Assembly: GCA_964607245.1 (NCBI GenBank)
Contig: CAZSIB010000004.1
Coordinates: forward strand, 56,116-120,115
Direction of reading: 5' to 3'
DNA length: 64,000 nucleotides
DNA from: CAZLPZ01 sp964607245
Lineage (GTDB): Bacteria > Pseudomonadota > Alphaproteobacteria > Micavibrionales > Micavibrionaceae
A model generated the notes under the pieces. It did no database searches. It saw only the letters and a list, made by a program, of their open reading frames with translations, and was not told the DNA's origin. Of the stretch, positions 26,999 through 35,977 are shown one piece after another. The translations under genes were made by a program, and so were the position numbers. How positions within the stretch are numbered: position 1 is the first letter of the stretch; every line of letters starts with the position of its first letter.

Positions 26999-27412
26999 CT
27001 ATCTTAAGATATCGATCAAACGTTGTGACATGTCGCGGCCTTGGGTAAACATCCCCAGATTGGCTTCGTAACTGCGCTGGGCTTCGCGCGCATCGGTCAT
27101 TTCAACAAGTGTGTTCACATTGGGGACATTCACATAGCCGCTAGCATTTGCTGCCGGATGACCCGGCATATATTTCGTCGTATAAGGTGTTTTGATGTCC
27201 CGCGCGATTTTATCGATTTTGACCCGCTCGCCGCCGATTTCTTTATCCATTACATTTTTAAATGTCACGATTTTCCGCGCATAGGGGAGTTCACCGGGGC
27301 GTGTCGGCGTGTTATCGGCGTTCGCGATGTTTTCGGCAATCACGCGGGTGCGTTCACTTTGGGCACGCATCCCAGAAGAAGAAATCGCCATTGCACCGAA
27401 TAAATCTGACAT
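26999..27412 (-). CDS. flgC: Flagellar basal-body rod protein FlgC
   Basis: A 137-residue proximal rod subunit. The N-terminal rod motif SSSGMRAQSERTRVIAENIA and NADNTPTRPG correspond to the conserved ANxxT(P) rod signature. The C-terminal helix DAREAQRSYEANLGMF is the usual rod C-terminus. It lies 28 nt after flgB and before fliE. Confidence 0.93.
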   Translation of the reverse strand: MSDLFGAMAISSSGMRAQSERTRVIAENIANADNTPTRPGELPYARKIVTFKNVMDKEIGGERVKIDKIARDIKTPYTTKYMPGHPAANASGYVNVPNVNTLVEMTDAREAQRSYEANLGMFTQGRDMSQRLIDILR

Positions 27413-27440
27413 GAGGATATCCTTTCTTTAAAACTTGCCG

Positions 27441-27848
27441 TTACCGCCCGGCCCCAATGGCAGTCCGCAGCAGGCCCATATTTTTGGTGTATAAATTGAC
27501 CGCGAGGTCGTAATCCATGCGAATTTTTGCAGCGTCGACCAATTGTTCTTCCAAAATAACCGCGTTTCCGGCGGGAGCGACTTCGTAGGTTGTGCGTTGA
27601 TCTTGGGATTTGCTGCTCGCACCAATCGTGCCGTCCGGGCCCAGATGCCGTGCATTTGTTTTTTGAAGTGACACTTGCCCCGGCGTTCCGGCCTTGTTCA
27701 AAAGGCTTGCAAAATCAACAGGGGCCAATGTGCGCGGACGGTACCCAGGGGTATCGGCATTCGCAATATTTTGTGCCACAATCTCTTGTGATTTGGAGAG
27801 ATATTTGATTTTGGCGCCGATAACGTCCAAAAGGGGAAGATTATCCAT
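27441..27848 (-). CDS. flgB: Flagellar basal-body rod protein FlgB
   Basis: A 135-residue proximal rod subunit. I choose the ATG giving MDNLPLLDVIGAKIKYLSKS; a start 96 nt upstream would add an unlikely basic/aromatic extension. The rod motif QEIVAQNIANADTPGYRPR is clear, and the C-terminal helix AVNLYTKNMGLLRTAIG fits. It starts the leftward flgB-flgC-fliE unit and faces an FlhB-like gene across a ~60-nt divergent intergenic region. Confidence 0.92.
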   Translation of the reverse strand: MDNLPLLDVIGAKIKYLSKSQEIVAQNIANADTPGYRPRTLAPVDFASLLNKAGTPGQVSLQKTNARHLGPDGTIGASSKSQDQRTTYEVAPAGNAVILEEQLVDAAKIRMDYDLAVNLYTKNMGLLRTAIGAGR

Positions 27849-27907
27849 GAAAATGTGTACCCAAAAACGAATAAAACCTACCCTATTTCTATGCGAAGAG
27901 TGTGCCA

Positions 27908-28249
27908 ATGGTTGATTTTCATGATAAGCAGCCAGAAAATACATTAAATATCAATAAGATAGATAAAAATCCGGTCGCCGTCGCGCTGTCGGATTCGCGT
28001 GCGGCCGATGATTTGCCGCGGATTAGTGCCGCCGGACGTGGCAAAATTGCCGAGCAAATTGTGCAACTGGCCTTTGAACATAACGTCAAGGTGCGAGAGG
28101 ATGGCCCGCTCGCCCAGATGCTCGCCACGGTTGAACTCGATAGCCCCATTCCGTCGGAGGCTTTTTTAGCGGTGGCGGAGGTTTTAAGTTATGTATACCA
28201 AGCCAATCAAGCGCCCAACCCCTTTGACGCCATTTTGCAAAAGGAATAG
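27908..28249 (+). CDS. FlhB C-terminal-domain-like protein
   Basis: A 113-residue protein similar to only the cytoplasmic export-switch domain of FlhB/YscU: DKNPVAVALSD, ISAAGRGKIAEQIVQLAFEH, REDGPLAQMLATVELDSPIP and AVAEVLSYVYQ. The self-cleaving NPTH of FlhB is here NPVA, so autocleavage is not expected. Stand-alone proteins of this kind (FlhX-type) are known in flagellated bacteria and can partly replace the FlhB domain. I prefer the ATG at 27908 to the GTG at 27902. Its position divergent from flgB supports a flagellar role. Confidence 0.8.
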   Translation: MVDFHDKQPENTLNINKIDKNPVAVALSDSRAADDLPRISAAGRGKIAEQIVQLAFEHNVKVREDGPLAQMLATVELDSPIPSEAFLAVAEVLSYVYQANQAPNPFDAILQKE

Positions 28250-28251
28250 TC

Positions 28252-28887
28252 ATGTCGGGATCTCACCACCACGCGCATGATCCAAATCCATCCCTGTTTA
28301 CAGGTGAGGATCCGACCTTTCGGCGCGTTCTGGTGATCGTGATGCTCATCAACGCGGTCATGTTTTTTCTGGAAGTCGGGGCGGGGCATTGGGCCCTGTC
28401 CCAGGCGTTACTTGCGGATGCGCTGGATTTCTTTGCGGATACGCTGACCTATGGGCTTTCTTTCCTTGTCCTTGGAATGGCGGATACAACCCGCCGTTTT
28501 GTCGCGCGGATCAAGGCCTGGTCCCTGGTCGCGATGGGGGGATATGTTTTGGTTGCGACCTTTATTCAGGTTTTCGTCCTGGCCGTGCCGGATGCGGGGA
28601 TTATGGGTGGGGTGGGGGCGCTCGCGCTCTGCGCCAATATGCTCTCTGTTCTGCTTCTGTATCGCTGGCGCCAGGGCGATGCGAATATTCGTTCGGTATG
28701 GCTCTGTTCCCGCAGTGACATGCTCGGGAACATGGCCGTGATGGCGGCGGCGCTGGGGGTGTTTGGCACCGGAACAGCCTGGCCTGATTTGATTGTCGCC
28801 ACGATTTTTTCGGGATTGTTTTTGTGGTCGGCCACCCAGATTTTTACCCAAGCGCGGCAAGAAGATCACGCATCGCACCGTCATTGA
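28252..28887 (+). CDS. Cation diffusion facilitator-like transporter
   Basis: A 211-residue membrane protein with about five to six helices. The His-rich start (GSHHHAHD) and the DALDFFADTLTYGLSFLVLG segment correspond to the metal-binding DxxxD of CDF helix two; RSDMLGNMAVMAAALGV (about 168-184) corresponds to the second site in helix five. It lacks the usual long C-terminal cytoplasmic domain, which makes it short for the family. It starts 2 nt after the FlhB-like gene. The metal (zinc, cobalt, cadmium or iron) cannot be told. Confidence 0.72.
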   Translation: MSGSHHHAHDPNPSLFTGEDPTFRRVLVIVMLINAVMFFLEVGAGHWALSQALLADALDFFADTLTYGLSFLVLGMADTTRRFVARIKAWSLVAMGGYVLVATFIQVFVLAVPDAGIMGGVGALALCANMLSVLLLYRWRQGDANIRSVWLCSRSDMLGNMAVMAAALGVFGTGTAWPDLIVATIFSGLFLWSATQIFTQARQEDHASHRH

Positions 28888-28988
28888 GAAGTGACGCAAA
28901 GGATTCGTAGTGTTTTTTTGCTTTTCCCTCTCATTTCTGACAAGATCGCCGGAACATACCGGGATAGGGTAAATAAAAGGGAGACATC

Positions 28989-29663
28989 ATGACCGTCGCG
29001 CGACAAGAAAAAAGAGGGATCATCTGGGATTTGGACGGGACGATCTACGAGAACACGCCCGCCATGCAAAATGCCTGGTTACAGGGATTTTACCAAACCG
29101 CCCATCACTATGGTTTGGGGCTGACCCGAGAAGAGGCCGATCAAAAAACATGGGATGGATTTCGCCGGTATGGCCATGCCGTCCGGGCGTATTCGATTGA
29201 ACACGGCATTGAAGAAACAGCATTTTGTGAACGGCTCCTCACTTTTGTAGATGTGACCTTGGTGCCGCAATGCGCGCAGACAAAGGAATATTTTAATCAC
29301 CATCAAGACATGGCAATGGCCATTTTAACAAGTGCCCATAAAAAATGGGCAGGCCCCGTGTTACGCCATATTGGTCTCGATCATCTCTTCCCTGAGGAGC
29401 GTGTCATTGCCTATGACGATACATCAGGGGAACTCAAAAGCCACAGTGAAACCCCCTTTCGTATGGCCGCGGCCGCGTTGAATTTACCTCCGGCCCAGTT
29501 GGTGATGGTTGAGGATACAGCCGCGAATTTAATCATTGCCAAGGAACTTGGGATGACGACAGTGCTTGTGACGCATGGCGATACATCCGTTACCCCGGGC
29601 GCTCATATTGACTTTGTTGTATCAAAGGCTTATGAGGTTTTTTCACTTATGAATGAAGGATAA
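28989..29663 (+). CDS. HAD-superfamily hydrolase
   Basis: A 224-residue phosphatase of HAD subfamily IA. Motif I is WDLDGTIYENTP (nucleophile Asp in DLDGT, about residue 16), motif II is AILTSAHKKWAG, and motif IV is MVEDTAANLIIAKELGMTT. The helical cap sits between motifs I and II. Relatives include phosphoglycolate phosphatase and pyrimidine 5'-nucleotidases; the substrate is not determined here. It is preceded by AAAAGGGAG as ribosome-binding site and overlaps or abuts the next gene. Confidence 0.85.
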   Translation: MTVARQEKRGIIWDLDGTIYENTPAMQNAWLQGFYQTAHHYGLGLTREEADQKTWDGFRRYGHAVRAYSIEHGIEETAFCERLLTFVDVTLVPQCAQTKEYFNHHQDMAMAILTSAHKKWAGPVLRHIGLDHLFPEERVIAYDDTSGELKSHSETPFRMAAAALNLPPAQLVMVEDTAANLIIAKELGMTTVLVTHGDTSVTPGAHIDFVVSKAYEVFSLMNEG

Positions 29664-29667
29664 AGTG

Positions 29668-30054
29668 ATGTCCAGCAGAGAATCTTCCACCCGTCTTGCC
29701 TTTCTCACCAGCGTGATTTTTGCTCTTATAGTCATTGCCGTGATTGTCATTGCGGTTTTGGTGACCTTGCCCCGCCCCGTGACCGGAGAGGCGACGGTTC
29801 AGATCGTCGAGGGGGTGGACGGGCATGATACGGCCTCCGCCCCTCATGTGCCGCAAACCCCCGAAAAAAGCATCGCTTGTGATTACGCGGGGTTCATTGG
29901 GCAACAGGCGGATCAGATCGGCGGAGCGGCACTCAAGGGGCACCCCGTGCGTATCGTGCGCAAGGGCATGATGGTGACGATGGAGTATCTGCAAGGGCGG
30001 ATCAATCTTCATGTCGATGATCACGGTATGATTACCGCCGTGACATGCGGATAA
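29668..30054 (+). CDS. Membrane-anchored I78-type peptidase inhibitor-like protein
   Basis: A 128-residue protein with one N-terminal membrane segment (FLTSVIFALIVIAVIVIAVL) and a periplasmic C-terminal domain with the pattern GFIGQQADQIGG, PVRIVRKGMMVTMEYLQGRI, DDHGMITAVTCG, matching the small I78 inhibitor fold (FIGQ..., R-V-G-T-Y-R-N/L, D-G-I-CG end). The start at 29668 is favoured by AAGGA 7 nt upstream; an in-frame ATG at 29653 overlaps the HAD gene. I78 members inhibit subtilisin-type proteases; inhibition here is inference. Confidence 0.6.
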   Translation: MSSRESSTRLAFLTSVIFALIVIAVIVIAVLVTLPRPVTGEATVQIVEGVDGHDTASAPHVPQTPEKSIACDYAGFIGQQADQIGGAALKGHPVRIVRKGMMVTMEYLQGRINLHVDDHGMITAVTCG

Positions 30055-30058
30055 TCAG

Positions 30059-30532
30059 ATGACTGCGGTGCCGCATCCTTATACCCAACGCTTTAAATTG
30101 CGGGCGGCCGTTTATTTGCTGTTACGTCGCGACGATCAGGTGTTGCTGGCCTTGCGTCAGAATACCGGATTTGGTGATGGGCAATACGGCGTCGTGGGTG
30201 GGCATTTGGATGGTGGTGAGAACGCGCGTCTCGCACTTGTCCGCGAAGCCTATGAAGAAGCGGGGATTCGCATTGATCCCGCGGATCTGATCCCGCGTTT
30301 GGTGATGCACCGCGCAGCGAGTGGCCCCTATGACGAGGCGATTGATTTTTTCTTTGATCTTTACATTTGGACCGGGGAGATCACGAATGCCGAACCCACG
30401 AAATGTGCGGGGTTCAGCTTTTTTCGGCCTGCCGATTTACCAAAAAATACGATCCCTTACATCGGCCATGCGATTGACGGGGTAGAACGCGGCGAGACGT
30501 ATCTGGAGTATGGCTGGCCTGTAAAGGTCTAA
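30059..30532 (+). CDS. Nudix hydrolase
   Basis: A 157-residue cytosolic pyrophosphohydrolase with a complete Nudix box, GHLDGGENARLALVREAYEE followed by AGI (about residues 45-67), which has G-x5-E-x7-REUxEExGU spacing. The substrate is a nucleoside diphosphate linked to some group and cannot be told. It lies 4 nt after the I78-like gene, and its stop overlaps the convergent spoT stop by 4 nt. Confidence 0.9.
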   Translation: MTAVPHPYTQRFKLRAAVYLLLRRDDQVLLALRQNTGFGDGQYGVVGGHLDGGENARLALVREAYEEAGIRIDPADLIPRLVMHRAASGPYDEAIDFFFDLYIWTGEITNAEPTKCAGFSFFRPADLPKNTIPYIGHAIDGVERGETYLEYGWPVKV

Positions 30533-32697
30533 CGCCCCCGGTTGCGTTCTACGCTTGCGACCTGAGGGGTTGCACGAAGCGCCGCAACGATATTATTCAG
30601 ATGCCGCGTATCTGTCACATTCACATCGATGAGCATATCCCAAAAATCTGTTGTGCGGTTTGTGATTTTTAAATTCGCAATATTCCCGCCGCTTTTGGCA
30701 ATGACATTGGATAAGGTCCCAAGTGCACCGGCTTCGTTCATAATGACAACGCTCAGACGGCCAATGCGTGAATCAAGCGGGGTATCCGTATCCCCCCACG
30801 AGACATCGAGCCAACGTTCCGGCGTATCGGCAAATTGTTCCAACGTCTCACATTCAATCGTGTGAATGGTGACACCCTTGCCGGTGGTTACAATGCCCAC
30901 GATGCGGTCGCCCGGCAAGGGGTGGCAACACCGTGCAAAATGAACGGCCATCCCAGGGATGAGCCCCTTGATCGGGATCGCCGTTCCTTTTGGGCTAGGT
31001 TTATTGATGGGGATGCCATCTTCTTTTGTGGCGACGTCTTTTTTAGCGTTTGCGGTTGGTTTATGCGCCGGGAAGATCGCGGTAAAAACGTCGCGCGCCA
31101 CAATATTCCCTGATCCAATCCCGGCAAAAAGATCATCGATGTGATCCATTTTAAATTGAGCCATCACACCCGAAACCGATTTGTCGGTAAATTCATAGCC
31201 TTCGGTTTTGAATATTTTCTGAAGCATCGATTTCCCCAGCGCCGCATATTCATCGCGTTGTTGCTGGCGAATATACCGCCGAATATGCGACCGAGCCTTG
31301 CCGGTGACGGCAAAACGTTCCCACATGGGCGAGGGTTTTTGTGTTTTGGCGGTGACAATCTCAACCTGGTCCCCGTTTTGGATTTTGCTGTTGAGGGGCG
31401 CGATGCGGCCGTTGATTTTTGCGCCTACACAATGATCGCCAACGTTGGAATGGATGGCATAGGCAAAATCGATGGGGGTAGATCCGGCCGGCATTTCGAT
31501 CAAGTCCCCTTTGGGGGTAAAGGCGTACACCATGTCCTGGAAGAGTTCCATTTTAGTGTATTCGAGGAAATCTTCGGGCCGGCGTTCTTGATCGATAATG
31601 TCGAGAAGTTCCCGCAGCCAGCGGTATTTTTTATTGTCTTTCAACGCCTCAACGGGACTCCCGTGTTTATAGGCCCAGTGTGCGGCAACGCCCAAATCTG
31701 CCTCTTTGTGCATGTCTTGCGTACGGATCTGAACTTCGATCCGGTGATTTTCGGGGCCGATCACGGTCGAATGGATCGACCGATACCCGTTTTGTTTGGG
31801 TGTTGAAATGTAATCCTTGAACCGCCCGGGCACAACCGGATAGGCGGAATGGATGAGGCCGAGCGCGTGATAGCAATGTTCGACGGTATCAACAACAATG
31901 CGAAACGCCATGATATCGGAAAGTTGTTCGAATGAGATGTTTTTGCGCTGCATCTTTTTCCAAATGGAATAACGCGATTTTTCCCGGCCGGAAATTTGGG
32001 CGGGGATGCCCGCGTCCCGCATCAGCTTTTGCAATGCCTCGATGATGAGTGTTGCAAGGTCTGTGCCTTCCTGGCGCAAAAAAGTCAGACGGTTGGTAAT
32101 GCTTTCGCGCGCCTCGGGGTTCAGGTGCGAAAAGGCCAGATCTTCCAGTTCATCCTTGATTTGGTGAATCCCGATGCGTTCGGCAAGCGGCGCATAAATC
32201 TCGAGCGTTTCGCGCGCGATGCGTTTCCGTTTTTCTGGCTTTTCAATGTGATGAAGCGTCCGCATGTTGTGGAGCCGGTCGGCCAGTTTGACCACCAGAA
32301 CACGAATATCTTCGGACATGGCGAGGACAAGTTTTCGGAAATTTTCCGCTTGCTTCCCCTCGACCGTTTGGGATTCGATTTTAGTCAGTTTCGTGACACC
32401 AGTGACCAGTGTTGCGACCTCGGGCCCAAATTCACGGGTCAGTTCGTCAAGGGTCGTGTGTGTATCCTCAAGCGTATCGTGCAAAATCGCGGTTTGAATG
32501 GTGGCCGGGTCCATATGCATGCCGACCAGGATTTCGGCCACCTCTACCGGATGGGTGTAATAAGGCTCGCCTGATGCGCGGAGCTGACCTTCATGTTTGA
32601 TCCGCGCAAATTCAACAGCCTTTTGAACGCGCGCGGCGTCTTCTGCGGAACATTCGACCGCGACATGTTGATAAAGGGTGACAGGAGATGTGGTCAT
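30529..32697 (-). CDS. spoT: Bifunctional (p)ppGpp synthetase/hydrolase (Rsh/SpoT)
   Basis: A 722-residue stringent-response enzyme that makes and degrades (p)ppGpp. I choose MTTSPVTLYQHVAVE; a start at 32715 would add six residues. The HD hydrolase has ILHDTLEDT (about 75-83), the synthetase has GRFKDYISTPKQNGYRSIHS and EVQIRTQDMH, then TGS (VYAFTPKGDLIEMP) and a C-terminal ACT domain. Both catalytic halves look intact, so one Rsh probably does both jobs, as usual in alphaproteobacteria. It follows rpoZ, the same order as in many proteobacteria. Confidence 0.94.
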   Translation of the reverse strand: MTTSPVTLYQHVAVECSAEDAARVQKAVEFARIKHEGQLRASGEPYYTHPVEVAEILVGMHMDPATIQTAILHDTLEDTHTTLDELTREFGPEVATLVTGVTKLTKIESQTVEGKQAENFRKLVLAMSEDIRVLVVKLADRLHNMRTLHHIEKPEKRKRIARETLEIYAPLAERIGIHQIKDELEDLAFSHLNPEARESITNRLTFLRQEGTDLATLIIEALQKLMRDAGIPAQISGREKSRYSIWKKMQRKNISFEQLSDIMAFRIVVDTVEHCYHALGLIHSAYPVVPGRFKDYISTPKQNGYRSIHSTVIGPENHRIEVQIRTQDMHKEADLGVAAHWAYKHGSPVEALKDNKKYRWLRELLDIIDQERRPEDFLEYTKMELFQDMVYAFTPKGDLIEMPAGSTPIDFAYAIHSNVGDHCVGAKINGRIAPLNSKIQNGDQVEIVTAKTQKPSPMWERFAVTGKARSHIRRYIRQQQRDEYAALGKSMLQKIFKTEGYEFTDKSVSGVMAQFKMDHIDDLFAGIGSGNIVARDVFTAIFPAHKPTANAKKDVATKEDGIPINKPSPKGTAIPIKGLIPGMAVHFARCCHPLPGDRIVGIVTTGKGVTIHTIECETLEQFADTPERWLDVSWGDTDTPLDSRIGRLSVVIMNEAGALGTLSNVIAKSGGNIANLKITNRTTDFWDMLIDVNVTDTRHLNNIVAALRATPQVASVERNRGR

Positions 32698-32767
32698 AAG
32701 GGGATCATAGCACAAATAGAGGAGATTACTTGTGCTTGTTTATAACCAAAAAAGAGATAAGAAATCG

Positions 32768-33190
32768 TTATTCCGGCTTTTCATCATCCGCGGAAAAACC
32801 GGCAAGTTCGTCAAGGCCGCCCTCATCATCGTCGTCATCGTCATTATCTTCGATGGGACCGAATTCAGAGGCCATGTTTTCACGCGCAGCCTGGGCGGCC
32901 AGGGCCTCCCATTCTTTTTCGCCTTCCATGATTTTGGAAAGATCCGCGGTGTCGTCATCGACTTGGATCACGCGCTGGTTATTCTTGATCAGGTCTTCTT
33001 TCAAATCATCGACAAGAACCGTATCGGCGGCAATTTCACGCAGGGCAATGACCGGATTTTTGTCATTATCACGGTCCAAGGTGAGCGGCGCGCCCGACCC
33101 AATTTTGCGGGCGCGTTGCGCGGCCACCATAACAAGTTCAAAGCGGTTTTCAACTTTTTCGATGCAATCTTCGACGGTGACGCGGGCCAT
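32768..33190 (-). CDS. rpoZ: RNA polymerase omega subunit
   Basis: A 140-residue omega subunit that helps assemble and stabilise RNA polymerase and contributes to ppGpp binding. The start MARVTVEDCIEKVENRFELV is the family's usual N-terminus and has AAGGA upstream. The ALREIAADTV-type segment is conserved. The C-terminal part (about 115-140) is a highly acidic Asp/Glu tail, longer than in enterobacteria. It lies 70 nt before spoT on the same strand. Confidence 0.93.
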   Translation of the reverse strand: MARVTVEDCIEKVENRFELVMVAAQRARKIGSGAPLTLDRDNDKNPVIALREIAADTVLVDDLKEDLIKNNQRVIQVDDDTADLSKIMEGEKEWEALAAQAARENMASEFGPIEDNDDDDDDEGGLDELAGFSADDEKPE

Positions 33191-33314
33191 GGCTTTGGGG
33201 TATCCTTTATCGGTCAAGAAATGAAGTCTGGCCGATTTTCTTAACGATCTTCGGGTAAAAACGCAAGGATTTTTCGTCTCGAGCGCTTCTGAGACCTTTA
33301 TGTATACATAATCA

Positions 33315-35717
33315 TTAGTTTCGGAGCGGTTTGCCCGTTTCAAGCATATGTTCGACGCGCGCAATCGTGCGCGGGTCACGTGCCAGTTTCGCAAATTCAT
33401 CGCGTTCAAGCTTAAGCAGATCGTCCTCTTTCATCGGATGGGTCCAGTCGCCCTTGGCCCCGCCTGAAAGGACACGGGCAAGCGCCGCCGATACCATCAC
33501 GTCATAGGGGCTAGCCTTGCCCGATTTTTTCAAATCCGCAACGGCAAGATCGAGCGCAAGGGCGCCTGTCGGGCCCGGCAGGCGCAAATCCTCAACCGCG
33601 ACGGGCGGGGTATAATTTTGAGCAAGCGCCAGTGCCCTGACCTTGGCATCGTACAGCAGCCGGTCGCGGTTCATGGTCACGCCGTCCGTTCCCCGGAAAT
33701 AACCAATTTCCTGGGCATCGCGGGCGGATTTTGCGACTTTGGCGGTCCCGATGATTTCAAACGCCCGGCGCACGGCCCCCATGGGGGTGTTTTTAGGGGA
33801 AAACCACAGAGGCTTGCCGTTTGTGGCCGCGTCATAAGCGGCGCGTTCGTCTTTTAAGAAACGGAGGATCAGTTCCTTGCATCCGCCCCAGCCGGGAACA
33901 AACCCGACGCCTACCTCGACAAGTCCGACATAGGTTTCGGCATGGGCCTGAACATGATCACAGTGGAGTAGAATTTCGCACCCACCCCCAAGGGCCAAGC
34001 CCGAGGGCGCGCCCACCACCGGGAACGGCGCGAATTTAAGTGCCTTGTACGCCCGTTGTCCACCCGCGACCATTTCATCAATTTGGGGCCAGAGCGCAAT
34101 GTTCATCGCAAACAAAGCAAGGCCCAAATTGGCGCCTGCCGAAAAATTATCCCCTTCATTATAAACAACCAGCGCCTTGTAGGGGCCGGTCTTCCCGTCA
34201 CCGATAAGTTTAATCGCAGTATGAATAGCCTCGAACACCGTGTCATCAATCGCGTTCATCTTGCCCGTAAATTCAAGCGCGATGACGCCGTCGCCAATAT
34301 CCCACAAACTGGCCGAAGCGCCTTTATGGAGGGGTTTGGTCGTGCGGCGCAGATCTGCCAAAAGGAGTACACCGTCGGGTCGGTGAACCGGGTGATAGCT
34401 GCCATCCACACCAAAATATTCAAGCCCCGATGTCCCCATGCGGTAGAAGGATCCATCACCGATTTTGTCGAGGATCGTCGGAACCGAGATGCCTTGTGCG
34501 CGCAAGGCGTCCTTAAACCAGGCCGCCCCCAGTTGATCGATCATCTCAAACGGGCCGAATTTCCAGTTATACCCAAGCTGCATCGCTCGGTCGATATCAG
34601 CAACTGTGTCTGCGATTTCAGGAACCAGAGATGCCGCATAGGCGAGTGTTTGAAGAAGGACGGCGCGCGCATAGCGTCCGCCCGCATCGTCGGTTTCAAG
34701 GACGGCGCGCAGGCCTTTTTTCCCGGCTTCGATCGACGCAATTTTTGCCTTGGCCTCGGGCGCATAATCGGTATCCGGGTTAAACCCATCGGCACGTAAG
34801 TGGAAAACTTCTTTCACTTTGCCGCTGCCCGATGTGTTTAGGCGATAAAACCCTCCCTTGCCCTTGCGCCCCGTATATCCGGCCGCAATCATGGCGCCCA
34901 CAAAGGCGTGATCCTGGTAGAGTGTACGATAGGCGTCCTCTGCCGGCAGGGTCGACAGAAGCGAGGCCGAGAGTTTCGGCATTAAATCAATCCCGACCAG
35001 ATCAATCAACCCAAACACACCTGTTTTCGGGATGCCCACGGGTTTACCCATGACGGCGTCAGCGATTTCAATCGACACGTTCTGACGGATGGCTTCGTTC
35101 ACCCCGGCCTGTAACCAAAACGTTCCGATCCGGTTTGCAATGAATCCGGGCGTGTCGTGACAGGTGACGACCCCTTTACCCAAATTCACATCACAGAAAT
35201 GATGAATGGCCGCGGTTGCATCGGGGCGGGTTTGGGGACCCGTCACAAGTTCAAGAAGGCGCATATAACGGGGCGGATTGAAAAAATGTGTAATCAAGAA
35301 GTCGCGCGCGAAATCATCACCTTGCCCCTGAACCAATAACTGGAGGGGGATTGTCGAGGTATTCGACGACACAACCGATCCTTTTTTACGGATTGCATTG
35401 ATTTTTTGATAAGTTGCGTGCTTGACCGCCAAATCTTCCAAGACAACTTCGATGATCCAGTCGCAGTCCGAAAGGAGGTTCAAGTCATCTTCAAGATTTC
35501 CAGGGGTAATGAGGTTCGCGCATGTGGGATGCATAAACGGCGCAGGGTCTGTTTTTAGCATACGGGTGATTGCATTTTTGGCAAGCATACTGCGGTCGGC
35601 GGCGTCTTTCGGGACGATATCCAAAAGGACGACAGGAATACCAGCATTCGCGATTTGTGCGGCAATTCCCGATCCCATGACGCCCGATCCCAGAACAGCA
35701 ATTTTTTTGAATGTCAT
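33315..35717 (-). CDS. Fused 3-hydroxyacyl-CoA dehydrogenase / enoyl-CoA hydratase (FadN-like)
   Basis: An 800-residue beta-oxidation enzyme. I choose MTFKKIAVLGSGVMGSGIA; the ATG at 35765 would add a non-conserved stretch. The order is dehydrogenase first: NAD-binding GSGVMGSGIAAQIANAG (about 9-25), then NTSTIPLQ and the 3HCDH C-terminal domain twice, then a crotonase domain (about 490-700) with GLALGGGCEILLHCD and GLVEVGVGFVPGWGG. That order resembles FadN, not FadB. It likely works with fadD in fatty-acid oxidation. Cytosolic. Confidence 0.88.
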   Translation of the reverse strand: MTFKKIAVLGSGVMGSGIAAQIANAGIPVVLLDIVPKDAADRSMLAKNAITRMLKTDPAPFMHPTCANLITPGNLEDDLNLLSDCDWIIEVVLEDLAVKHATYQKINAIRKKGSVVSSNTSTIPLQLLVQGQGDDFARDFLITHFFNPPRYMRLLELVTGPQTRPDATAAIHHFCDVNLGKGVVTCHDTPGFIANRIGTFWLQAGVNEAIRQNVSIEIADAVMGKPVGIPKTGVFGLIDLVGIDLMPKLSASLLSTLPAEDAYRTLYQDHAFVGAMIAAGYTGRKGKGGFYRLNTSGSGKVKEVFHLRADGFNPDTDYAPEAKAKIASIEAGKKGLRAVLETDDAGGRYARAVLLQTLAYAASLVPEIADTVADIDRAMQLGYNWKFGPFEMIDQLGAAWFKDALRAQGISVPTILDKIGDGSFYRMGTSGLEYFGVDGSYHPVHRPDGVLLLADLRRTTKPLHKGASASLWDIGDGVIALEFTGKMNAIDDTVFEAIHTAIKLIGDGKTGPYKALVVYNEGDNFSAGANLGLALFAMNIALWPQIDEMVAGGQRAYKALKFAPFPVVGAPSGLALGGGCEILLHCDHVQAHAETYVGLVEVGVGFVPGWGGCKELILRFLKDERAAYDAATNGKPLWFSPKNTPMGAVRRAFEIIGTAKVAKSARDAQEIGYFRGTDGVTMNRDRLLYDAKVRALALAQNYTPPVAVEDLRLPGPTGALALDLAVADLKKSGKASPYDVMVSAALARVLSGGAKGDWTHPMKEDDLLKLERDEFAKLARDPRTIARVEHMLETGKPLRN

Positions 35718-35844
35718 GTTGATATGATGCCCCGTACCAGATGAGAGGATAAAAGAAATTTTCACCCATCAGAATAGCGCGGATTCGTTAAAATTTTTCG
35801 TGAAAAATCCTGAGAGCACAGCTTTGGACATATCACACAAACCA

Positions 35845-35882
35845 CATAAAAAAGGTCCGGAGACCTTTTGGGTGCTCCGGAC
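35845..35882 (-). terminator. Rho-independent terminator of the winged-helix regulator gene
   Basis: On the minus strand, GTCCGGAG, a 12-nt loop and CTCCGGAC form an exact 8-bp stem, followed by CTTTTTTTA. It lies about 95 nt after the stop of the leftward regulator. A competing 8-bp stem, AAAAGGTC/GACCTTTT (35850-35869), shares one arm. Confidence 0.75.
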
Positions 35883-35977
35883 AAACGGCAGTCTTTAGAG
35901 GGTGTGTATCTTATTTATACGCGCGCCTGCGACAATTTGCAAGGGGGAAAAGAGACCTTTTTGGTACTTTGTCGTAT

